This document shows, piece after piece, positions 1-6,008 of a stretch of DNA of 6,685 nucleotides (positions within the stretch are counted from its first letter, which is position 1; each line of letters opens with the position of its first letter). The translations under genes and the position numbers were made by a program. Source of the DNA: Deltaproteobacteria bacterium (lineage in GTDB: Bacteria; Desulfobacterota; Desulfobacteria; Desulfobacterales; B30-G6); assembly GCA_003647375.1 (NCBI GenBank), contig QMMS01000245.1:1-6685 (forward strand), read 5' to 3'. The notes beneath the pieces are model-generated. The model was not told the origin of the DNA, did not search any database, and saw only the letters and a list, made by a program, of their open reading frames with translations.

Positions 1-699
1 ATCTATGTCAACGGGGGCTCCACGGCCGTGTCCCTGGGTCAGGGCAGCAAGGTGCGGGCCAATATCCTGGCATGGAATGGAAGTTTTGCATCCGGCGAGG
101 GATCTGAGTTGGAGGGAAGCTTCATCGCCCGGGACATCACCATCGGCCAGAAGAGCATCGTCAATCATGACGGCGCTTTTTCGCAAAGTTCTGTTCCGCC
201 AGTACCGAACATCCCCCCAACGGCCGCATTTTTTGCCTCGACTGACAGACTGGAAGTTATTTTCACCGATGAAAGCACCGACCTGGATGGTACGGTGGTT
301 TCCTGGAGCTGGGAATTCGGAGACGGGGGGATATCGACGGGTATAAACCCTGTTCACACCTACTCGTCGGACGGCACCTACACCGTGACCTTGACGGTTA
401 CGGATAACAACGACGAAAGCGATACGACCAACCAGGCCGTGACGGTCACGGACGGAGGGCCGGGAGGTACAATTACCCTGGATGCGGTTGCCCACCAGCA
501 AGGGAAAAAGTACTATGTCGACCTCACTTGGAGCGGCGCCACGAACGTGGATGTTTATAGAGTTGAGGATAAAATAACGACAGTTTCTGGCGGTTCCTAT
601 ACGGATAGCTTGGGAAAGAGCCTGCCGGATCCGTTGTATTATAAGGTATGCAACCAGGACGGTTGTTCAAATGTAGCATACCCAGCATTTGAAAACTAA
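1..699 (+). CDS. PKD-domain exported/surface protein, C-terminal part (5' end outside window)
   Basis: The frame is open from base 1 to the TAA at 697-699 and gives 232 visible residues. The true start lies upstream; the GTG at 28 is inside repeat-like sequence and is not a credible start. Visible residues 1-58 are short alternating Gly/Ser/Asn and hydrophobic stretches (for example SLGQGSKVRANILAWNGSF, then FIARDITIGQ). They look like turns of a right-handed beta-helix or bactofilin-like fold. Residues about 72-149 are a typical PKD domain with WEFGDG at 104-109, HTY at 119-121 and GTYTVTLTVTD. Residues about 156-225 resemble the small FnIII-like domain at the C-terminus of many secreted proteases and adhesins (VDLTWSGA, VDVYR, GSYTD, YYKVC), with two cysteines (217, 222) that could pair. 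There is no sorting signal or C-terminal membrane helix. PKD domains are extracellular Ig-like folds for protein or carbohydrate contact, so a surface or secreted role is inferred. Similar domain sets occur near pilus-assembly genes in deltaproteobacteria, but nothing here shows that. The specific function is unknown. Confidence 0.88.
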   Translation: MYVNGGSTAVSLGQGSKVRANILAWNGSFASGEGSELEGSFIARDITIGQKSIVNHDGAFSQSSVPPVPNIPPTAAFFASTDRLEVIFTDESTDLDGTVVSWSWEFGDGGISTGINPVHTYSSDGTYTVTLTVTDNNDESDTTNQAVTVTDGGPGGTITLDAVAHQQGKKYYVDLTWSGATNVDVYRVEDKITTVSGGSYTDSLGKSLPDPLYYKVCNQDGCSNVAYPAFEN

Positions 700-722
700 T
701 AATCGAATATCAATAGTGAACA

Positions 723-730
723 AAGGAGGA
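723..730 (+). promoter_or_regulatory. Strong Shine-Dalgarno deciding the start of the small exported protein
   Basis: AAGGAGGA is a near-perfect anti-16S match. It ends 6 nt before the ATG at 737 and 9 nt before the ATG at 740. It favours initiation at 737 over the in-frame ATG at 689, which lies inside the end of the upstream gene and has no such site. Confidence 0.85.
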
Positions 731-736
731 ATTTTC

Positions 737-1198
737 ATGATGGCTAAAAAACTATTACTCGTTTTGGTAATTGCCGTGGCAATGATCGCTGCCGGTCCGG
801 TTCCCTCTCTCCTAGCAGCGGAACCTCCCGGGACCAATAATGTAGCGGAAAAAATCGTCGGCCCGACCATGTGGGCGGTTGCTGTGATTGATTGTTCGGC
901 GGGTCCCGCCGCAAATGTTAGAGTAAAGAAAATTGAAGGCTGTGTCGTCAATACACAAGCTGTGGACAAGTGGAGTCTTAAAGTGCAGCCGATAAGCCCT
1001 TGTCCGCCAACTGAATCACAAATAGTCTATACGAGGTTTCAACCAAGTAAAATATTTGGATTGCCTTGTCCCGCGATCATCACAAAAGTTAAGAATTATC
1101 ACAAAGAAGATGACAGCGATCTAGTGTCTTTTGATGCCCAGATTCAATTTGTCATTCTTGACAACGTTGCAAATAAAGACATAACTGAATGCAAATAG
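737..1198 (+). CDS. Small exported protein of unknown family, possibly truncated
   Basis: The product is 153 residues from ATG 737, chosen for the strong Shine-Dalgarno 6 nt upstream. The N-terminus is a textbook Sec signal peptide: MMAKK, a hydrophobic core LLLVLVIAVAMIAAG, then a probable signal peptidase I site near residues 26-28 (SLLAA before EPPG). There is no Cys at the +1 position, so it is not a lipoprotein. The mature part of about 125 residues has five cysteines (in IDCSAG, EGCVV, SPCPP, LPCPA, TECK), compatible with periplasmic or extracellular disulfides. Hydrophobic-polar alternation (WAVAVID, FDAQIQFVIL) suggests a mainly beta fold. I recognise no family. The gene lies 37 nt after the PKD protein with no obvious promoter between, so co-transcription is likely. 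The TAG stop is unusual: the same frame continues open for 65 codons, and the next terminator is about 250 nt away. The current product may therefore be a shortened version of an older protein of about 218 residues. Confidence 0.75.
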   Translation: MMAKKLLLVLVIAVAMIAAGPVPSLLAAEPPGTNNVAEKIVGPTMWAVAVIDCSAGPAANVRVKKIEGCVVNTQAVDKWSLKVQPISPCPPTESQIVYTRFQPSKIFGLPCPAIITKVKNYHKEDDSDLVSFDAQIQFVILDNVANKDITECK

Positions 1199-1396
1199 TT
1201 TCAACAATCAACTGTTTGTTGCACCGGCAGTAATAGACCCCAACAACGTCATGCCGGGTCAGATCCTGAATTTAGCCTTCTTTGCATTTCTGAGGATGCA
1301 GGAGTGATATATGTTGTAATTCTCTATAAATATCAAAATGTTATTTGTGAGGGGGCATGGATTGTTTCTGCCTACCATGATCGGGTCGTTGCTTAA
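1199..1396 (+). pseudogene. Possible lost 3' extension of the preceding gene (frameshifted or amber-interrupted)
   Basis: Directly after the TAG at 1196-1198 the same frame is open for 65 codons to a TAA at 1394-1396. Its second half reads like real protein (SEDAGVIYVVILYKYQ, then VICEGAWIVSAYHD). Over 1200-1288 the +1 frame looks more coding: it gives LFVAPAVIDPNNVMPGQILN and has 16 of 29 codons ending in G/C, against 8 of 30 in the original frame. A +1 shift near the TAG and a compensating shift near 1283-1292 would join both into a continuous C-terminal region. Neither piece has a good start codon with a ribosome site. This fits an older, longer gene damaged by two small indels, or amber readthrough. 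It could also be chance open frame in short intergenic DNA, so confidence is low. Confidence 0.28.
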
Positions 1397-1446
1397 TGAA
1401 TTTGCGTATGAAACCATAACTTCCTTTACCATTCATGGGCTACAAC

Positions 1447-1482
1447 AAATTGTCGGTTATCTGTAACCGACAATTTTATTTA
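1447..1482 (+). terminator. Rho-independent terminator
   Basis: There is a perfect 13-bp stem (AAATTGTCGGTTA at 1447-1459 pairing with TAACCGACAATTT at 1464-1476) around a TCTG tetraloop, running into a TTTTATTTA tail. It separates the upstream exported-protein genes from the phosphatase operon. It lies 248 nt after the TAG at 1198 but only 50 nt after the TAA at 1396, which fits an ancestral transcript whose coding part ended at 1396. The A-rich 5' flank is short, so termination of leftward transcription would be weaker. Confidence 0.85.
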
Positions 1483-1516
1483 GGTGCAACGGTTTTTTTC
1501 TTTCATTATTTGAGTC

Positions 1517-1543
1517 TTGATTGAAAATATAGTTCTGTATAAT
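1517..1543 (+). promoter_or_regulatory. Candidate sigma-70 promoter for the phosphatase-lnt operon
   Basis: A consensus -10 box TATAAT lies at 1538-1543, with TTGATT at 1517-1522 as the best -35 match. The spacer is 15 nt, shorter than the usual 17, so the -35 assignment is less certain than the -10. Predicted transcription starts near 1550, leaving a leader of about 85 nt before ATG 1634. The position just after the terminator supports a new transcription unit. Confidence 0.45.
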
Positions 1544-1633
1544 TCTCTTGCGCTCGATAGAGGCAAGGTATTAGAATATCACCTTCAGAAGCCTATTTAG
1601 TCACTCCATTCCATAGAATTTCCGGGAGATGAG

Positions 1634-4234
1634 ATGTACGCACGCGGCAGGCTTGCTACAATTTTCTTTTTCATGCTGACGGGGTTCATGCTGCTCATCT
1701 GCATCGTCACCTGGATTTCGGCGTTGTCGTGGTTCAACCGGCCCTTTGCCGGGTTTCTCGTCTACAAAGACACCTTTGTTTCCGCTTCCGGCCAAAGAGA
1801 CTGGCCCGGGCCCCATGCCGGTATTAAATTTAGAGAACGTATTCTTGCAGTGGATAGCCAGCCAATAACCGAAGGCGCCGATCTGGTAAACACTCTGAGA
1901 AAGAAATCCGTAGGGAGCGAGGCCACCTACCGGGTTGAATCCCAGGGCCAGATTCGTGAAGTGGTGGTTCCGGTTGCTCTTTTCGATATCAGTGATTTTC
2001 TCAATGTCTTTTTAGTTCCCTTTCTGGTGGGATTTATTCTCTATATCATGGGGTTTATCGTCTACTTTCTCAAACCCAACACCCCCACCAGTTGGACGTT
2101 TCTGGTCTTGTGCTTTACCCTGGGGACCATGATTCTTGCCGGGTTGGAGAACCAGACTTCCTATTTTCTTGTTCCGTTTTTCTATACCATCAATACACTC
2201 TATGCCTTCAACTTCCTGCATCTGTTTCTTATTTTCCCGGAAAGAAAACGTATCCTGGAGAAATTTCCCGCGCTGGAATATCTCATTTATGTACCAGCCG
2301 TGATTCTGATTGTCGCTTTCCAGGTCTATTTCACCATCTTTCAGGATATTTTCAGCGGTGGGGCCTGGTCCTGGTTTCCCACCTATAAAGAACTCGGATC
2401 AATCAACCGGATATGTACCCTGCTTTGCGTGGTCGGCATGATTGCTTTGATCGTTCACACACGCTTCAAAGCATCCACCATACAGGCAAAACAACGGGCG
2501 CGGGTGATCTTCTGGGGGGTTCTCATTTCGTTCGGCCCGCCGGTCATCATCATGACCCTGGTCTTTTTTATCAAAATTAATTTTCCCTGGAACCTGCTCT
2601 CTTTTTTCGTCGTTTTTTTTCCCGCTTCCATCGCCTATTCCATCGTAAAACACAACCTGTTCGATGCGGATACCATCATCAAACGAACAGTCGGCTATAT
2701 CATTGTAACCACCGTAGTCATTGGTGCCTACGTCTGTGTCAGTCTGGTGCTCAATATGTTCTTAGGCCATTACGAACTATCCCAGTCCAAGATATTCCCG
2801 ATTTTATTTACACTGGGGGTTATCCTGGTGTTCAACCCGCTCCGGGATCGCATTCAAGCTATTGTGGATCGCCTCTTTTACCGCCTGGAATACAACTACC
2901 AGGAGGTCGTCCAGAAAATCAGCGAAACCATGCGTTCCCTGTTGAAGCTTGATGAAATCGGCACAAGTATCATGGACACGGCCCTGGGAGCCCTGTTCAT
3001 CGACTCCGGTTGTGTCATGCTGATGAATCGGCAAACCCGGGATTATGAATGTATCAATGCCAGAGGCGAATTTTTTTTACCGGGAACGGATCTTGGATCC
3101 GTTACAATGCCGGACACGCTGGAAAACGTGAAACAAGATGAATCTGATCCAAGTGGGACTCTTGTAAATAGGATAGAAATCGATATCTCTTATGAGGATC
3201 CTCTGATTCAAAAAATAGCGGAAAGAAAAAAAGAGGTCACCATTTACGATGTCCGGGAAGATTCTTTTTTTGAGGAAAACAGGGCGTCCTATGAAAAGAC
3301 TTTTCAGCGTTTGAATGCCACCATGATCATACCCCTGATTTATGAAGACCGGGTGACCGGCTTGATATCCCTGGGCGATAAAAAATCCGGCAAATTTTAT
3401 CGCAGGGAAGATATCAACCTGCTCAATACGCTGGCAAACCAGGGGGCTGTCGCGCTCGAGAATGCTTTCATGCTGGAAGAAGTAATCGAAAAAGAGCGCA
3501 TGGAGGAAGAGCTCAGTATCGCCAAAGACCTCCAGGTGAGCATGCTGCCGGCAGAGTGCCCCAGGGTAGAGGGACTTGAAATTGCAGCCTACTCCATGTC
3601 TGCTATGGAAGTGGGCGGTGATTTTTATGACTTTATCGAAATGGGAGCTGATAAGGCGTGTCTGGTTATTGGTGACGTAACCGGAAAAAGTGTTTCCGGC
3701 GCTCTGGTGATGTCGGCTTCCCGCAGCATATTCCGAATGCTGTCGGAAGAGAATTTTTCTGTTGCAGACATCATGATCCGGGCAAATCGGCGTACGAAAA
3801 AAGATATCAAGAGCGGCATGTTTGTGGCTCTTCTGTATGCGGTCCTGGATGCCAAAGAAAAGCGGATTCAGATGTGCAGTGCCGGACAGACCCAACCGAT
3901 TCACCTCCGGGCAGGGGCGGAAACGGCCGATCTGGTGGAGACCATCGGCGACACATTCCCCCTCGGCATACTGGAAGAAGTCGATTACCAGGAAACGCAG
4001 GTTCAGGTGGCATCAGGTGACAAACTGGTTTTCTATACAGACGGCATCGTGGAAGCCATGAACCCGGCCTCCGAAATGTTCGGCTTCGAGAGACTTCAGG
4101 AAATCATACAACAGTCAAAGGCCTTGAATGCGGAAGCACTTCTCAAAGAGATTATCGAGGGAGTAGACGATTTTGCAGCGGGTGCGGCCCAGCACGATGA
4201 TATTACGATTATCGTCGTGAACGTCGAGGGATAA
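1634..4234 (+). CDS. Membrane PDZ-GAF SpoIIE/RsbU-family serine phosphatase
   Basis: The product is 866 residues; GGGAG at 1624-1628 lies 5 nt before ATG 1634. Order of parts: a membrane helix (about 7-30); an extracytoplasmic PDZ-like domain (about 60-114: HAGIKFRERILAVDSQPI); about nine further hydrophobic segments between 120 and 402. A cytoplasmic N-terminus plus ten helices puts the C-terminal half in the cytoplasm. The membrane part carries phrases familiar from sensor kinases (FLHLFLIFPERKR, SIVKHNLFDADTIIKRT, FNPLRDRIQAIVDRLFYR). Next come a GAF-like region (about 425-610) and a helical, charged linker (about 612-632, EEVIEKERMEEELSIAKDLQ). The PP2C-type phosphatase domain covers about 633-865. 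Its metal-binding motifs are all present: GGDFYD (661-666), GDVTGK (680-685), FYTDG (800-804) and HDDIT (854-858), so it is probably active. The family dephosphorylates phosphoserine on STAS-domain anti-anti-sigma proteins in partner-switch pathways; no such partner gene is visible here. It is inferred to be the signal-receiving head of such a pathway, sensing the envelope through the PDZ and membrane region. lnt follows 7 nt later. Confidence 0.93.
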   Translation: MYARGRLATIFFFMLTGFMLLICIVTWISALSWFNRPFAGFLVYKDTFVSASGQRDWPGPHAGIKFRERILAVDSQPITEGADLVNTLRKKSVGSEATYRVESQGQIREVVVPVALFDISDFLNVFLVPFLVGFILYIMGFIVYFLKPNTPTSWTFLVLCFTLGTMILAGLENQTSYFLVPFFYTINTLYAFNFLHLFLIFPERKRILEKFPALEYLIYVPAVILIVAFQVYFTIFQDIFSGGAWSWFPTYKELGSINRICTLLCVVGMIALIVHTRFKASTIQAKQRARVIFWGVLISFGPPVIIMTLVFFIKINFPWNLLSFFVVFFPASIAYSIVKHNLFDADTIIKRTVGYIIVTTVVIGAYVCVSLVLNMFLGHYELSQSKIFPILFTLGVILVFNPLRDRIQAIVDRLFYRLEYNYQEVVQKISETMRSLLKLDEIGTSIMDTALGALFIDSGCVMLMNRQTRDYECINARGEFFLPGTDLGSVTMPDTLENVKQDESDPSGTLVNRIEIDISYEDPLIQKIAERKKEVTIYDVREDSFFEENRASYEKTFQRLNATMIIPLIYEDRVTGLISLGDKKSGKFYRREDINLLNTLANQGAVALENAFMLEEVIEKERMEEELSIAKDLQVSMLPAECPRVEGLEIAAYSMSAMEVGGDFYDFIEMGADKACLVIGDVTGKSVSGALVMSASRSIFRMLSEENFSVADIMIRANRRTKKDIKSGMFVALLYAVLDAKEKRIQMCSAGQTQPIHLRAGAETADLVETIGDTFPLGILEEVDYQETQVQVASGDKLVFYTDGIVEAMNPASEMFGFERLQEIIQQSKALNAEALLKEIIEGVDDFAAGAAQHDDITIIVVNVEG

Positions 4235-4241
4235 TCAACAC

Positions 4242-5825
4242 GTGAAGACCAGGATTATTTCAATAGCGGTCTCTTTTTTTTTGTCTTTTTTGTCGGCTGG
4301 GTTGCTGGCCGTTTCCCTTCCTGCGAATGAAATCGCCTGGCTGGCATGGATCGCGCTTGTTCCGCTCCTGATAACGATATCCGGCAGACGGGTGGTTTCA
4401 GGCTTCACGTTATCCTACCTGTGCGGTATCATATCTTCGGCAGTTATTTATGACTGGATATTTGCAGCACCGGGTTATCAGCTTCCGCATCATGTCATTT
4501 TAGCTCTGATAGTCGGATTGTACACCGGCATATTCGGATTGATTTACGGGTATGTCTGCAATCGATGGCACAGTGCCGCGGCCCTTGTTTGTGCTCCGTT
4601 CATCTGGGTTTCAATGGAGTATATTCGGTCGAATGTCTCTTTTCTGTCCTTACCGTTTCCGGTGCTGGGTCATTCCCAGTATCAGCACCTTCAGATCATC
4701 CAGGCAGCAGCGATCACCGGTGGCTACGGTATCAGTTTCCTGATTGTGATGGTAAATGCGGCCATTGCCGGAGCGGCTCTGATGCTGGTGTCTAAGGCAA
4801 AACCACCTGAATATCTCAATTGTCAATCACCGTCCAAAAGAAGTGTGTGGCTCCTTTTTTGTATCGTATTCATTCTGTTAGGTGTGACCTTCGTTTATGG
4901 AAAGACGGTTCTTTCCAGACCCGCCGGTGGCAAGAAGATCCGGATCTCCGTCATTCAAGGCAACATCGACAAAGAAATGAAGCGCGATACCAGAAAATAT
5001 GCCGGCGACATTATGCGAAGATACACCCAATTGACGCATGCAGCACTGAAAGAAAACCCGGATCTTGTTGTGTGGCCCGAGGCTGCGACACCCGGGTTGG
5101 TCCTAAAAAATTTATCGCTTCAGCAGGAACTTGTTTCCTTGATAAAAAAGGCCGACCGTCACTTTCTAATCGGAAGCTCCGAATATCCCAAGTTTTCCGA
5201 TGAGCCCTTTGATAAGAATAAATTTGGTAACACCGCCCTGTTTTTTTCCCCATCCGGGAGGCTGCTGGGGCAGCATTTAAAAATGTTCCTGATACCCTTT
5301 GGGGAATACATCCCCTATGAAGATACGATCCCATGGCCTGAATTCATAGTTCCCAAGGAGAATCGTGCCAGAGATGTCCCGGGGAACGAGTTTACGATTT
5401 TTGAATTGGGCGGCGCAAAATTCGGTGTGGTGATCTGTTCGGAAGGCGCATTCCCGAATCTGTTTAGAAAATTCGTAAAAGAGGGTGCGAATTTCATGCT
5501 CAATATTACCAATGAAGGTTGGTTTGGAGAATCCGCACTATATCAAAAGGTTGCTGCTTCTGTTTTCCGGGCGGTAGAAAACCGGATTTCACTGGCGCGG
5601 GCTACGAATACCGGCATTTCCTGTTTTATCGATCCCACCGGCAGGGTTTATGGGCGGGTTCAGAAGAATCAGAGAGAAACATTTATCGATGGCCACATGA
5701 CGGAGGATATTCTCTTGTCCGAAAACAGAACTTTTTATACGATACATGGTAATATTTTTGCCTTTGTTTGTCTCGGCGTGACCGTGATTCTAATAATTCT
5801 GTCAATAGGTAGACGAAAATATTAA
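4242..5825 (+). CDS. lnt: Apolipoprotein N-acyltransferase
   Basis: The product is 527 residues (E. coli Lnt is about 512) from GTG 4242, with a weak GAGGG at 4226-4230. The N-terminal match to the family (AWLAWIALVPLL) supports this start. Lnt is an inner-membrane enzyme that moves an acyl chain from phospholipid to the N-terminal cysteine of diacylglyceryl-lipoproteins, the last step of lipoprotein maturation before Lol sorting. About seven membrane helices (roughly residues 4-225) precede a periplasmic nitrilase-like domain (about 235-495), and a final helix lies at about 504-523. The catalytic triad is clear: E280 (VVWPEAA), K347 (HLKMFLIPFGEY) and C399 (GVVICSE). The spacings of 67 and 52 are close to the E. 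coli enzyme's 68 and 52. E355 of FGEY, E401 after the cysteine and NITNEGWFG are also typical. Odd points: the residue after the catalytic Cys is Ser400 where the family usually has Tyr, and the usual KW(D) motif reads KRD (R248). The gene starts 7 nt after the phosphatase stop and is probably co-transcribed and translationally coupled. Confidence 0.95.
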   Translation: MKTRIISIAVSFFLSFLSAGLLAVSLPANEIAWLAWIALVPLLITISGRRVVSGFTLSYLCGIISSAVIYDWIFAAPGYQLPHHVILALIVGLYTGIFGLIYGYVCNRWHSAAALVCAPFIWVSMEYIRSNVSFLSLPFPVLGHSQYQHLQIIQAAAITGGYGISFLIVMVNAAIAGAALMLVSKAKPPEYLNCQSPSKRSVWLLFCIVFILLGVTFVYGKTVLSRPAGGKKIRISVIQGNIDKEMKRDTRKYAGDIMRRYTQLTHAALKENPDLVVWPEAATPGLVLKNLSLQQELVSLIKKADRHFLIGSSEYPKFSDEPFDKNKFGNTALFFSPSGRLLGQHLKMFLIPFGEYIPYEDTIPWPEFIVPKENRARDVPGNEFTIFELGGAKFGVVICSEGAFPNLFRKFVKEGANFMLNITNEGWFGESALYQKVAASVFRAVENRISLARATNTGISCFIDPTGRVYGRVQKNQRETFIDGHMTEDILLSENRTFYTIHGNIFAFVCLGVTVILIILSIGRRKY

Positions 5826-5850
5826 CCCGGCGTCTAAATAGCTAAGCTCC

Positions 5851-5932
5851 GTCATGCCGGACTTGATCCGGCATCCAGTGTCTTCTGGATTCCCGCCCCC
5901 TTCCTGCGAAGGGGCAGGCACGCGGGAATGAC
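5851..5932. repeat. Dispersed palindromic repeat element (82 bp)
   Basis: The element is bounded by GTCAT (5851-5855) and its complement ATGAC (5928-5932). Inside are nested perfect inverted repeats: ATGCCGGA/TCCGGCAT (5854-5861 with 5867-5874, 5-nt loop); ATCCAG/CTGGAT (5873-5878 with 5885-5890); ATTCCCGC/GCGGGAAT (5889-5896 with 5922-5929); and CCCCTTC/GAAGGGG (5897-5903 with 5908-5914, CTGC loop). The pieces overlap, so alternative folds compete. Repeats with this sequence style (GTCATGCCGGACTTGATCC, ATTCCCGC...GCGGGAATGAC) are scattered in many copies in proteobacterial genomes and are thought to be small non-autonomous mobile or REP-like units. It starts 25 nt after the lnt stop and may also end or stabilise the operon transcript, though no T tract follows directly. 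Confidence 0.75.
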
Positions 5933-5949
5933 AACTTTGGGGTATTTAT

Positions 5950-5977
5950 TTGCCTAAAGAATATGAAGATAAATAAA
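5950..5977 (+). promoter_or_regulatory. Weak candidate promoter for the radical SAM gene
   Basis: TTGCCT (5950-5955) and AATAAA (5972-5977) are separated by 16 nt in an AT-rich patch between the repeat and the radical SAM start. Both boxes match the sigma-70 consensus only partly. The main support is position: the repeat separates this gene from lnt, so a promoter of its own is plausible. Confidence 0.2.
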
Positions 5978-6008
5978 GTATCATCCAAGCTGAAAGTCTG
6001 AAATATTG

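Larger units (their letters stand above)
1199..1633. other. 435-nt stretch without an intact gene
   Basis: The stretch holds, in order: the possible gene remnant (1199-1396), about 50 nt with nothing recognisable, an intrinsic terminator (1447-1482), a T-rich tract, a candidate sigma-70 promoter (1517-1543), and a 90-nt leader to the phosphatase start at 1634. It looks AT-richer than the flanking genes. A weak 6-bp hairpin at 1202-1221 (CAACAA/TTGTTG, 8-nt loop) has no T tract and is probably not a terminator. No structured RNA gene was recognised. Confidence 0.6.

Noticed and set aside
689..736. Alternative upstream ATG (689) for the small exported protein
   Set aside because: It overlaps the end of the PKD gene, lacks a ribosome site, and would place polar residues before a signal peptide that starts cleanly at 737 behind a strong Shine-Dalgarno.
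667..969. 100-codon minus-strand open frame over the start of the small exported protein
   Set aside because: It is antisense to the signal peptide region of a gene with a strong ribosome site, and its product has no recognisable features.
1202..1221. CAACAA/TTGTTG hairpin right after the TAG at 1198 as a terminator
   Set aside because: The stem has six weak base pairs with an 8-nt loop and no following T tract; the convincing terminator is at 1447-1482.
1251..1274. GTCATGCCGG followed by partly similar sequence, as a possible second copy of the repeat at 5851
   Set aside because: Only the first ten bases match exactly; the paired arm is missing and there is no hairpin, so chance similarity is more likely.
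3077..3904. 275-codon open frame on the minus strand
   Set aside because: It lies entirely antisense to the GAF and phosphatase domains of a well-supported gene, shows no domain pattern, and has the His/Arg-rich composition typical of a shadow frame.
4820..5203. 127-codon plus-strand open frame inside lnt
   Set aside because: It is out of frame within lnt over the catalytic Glu region, rich in Arg and Cys, with no independent start signal.
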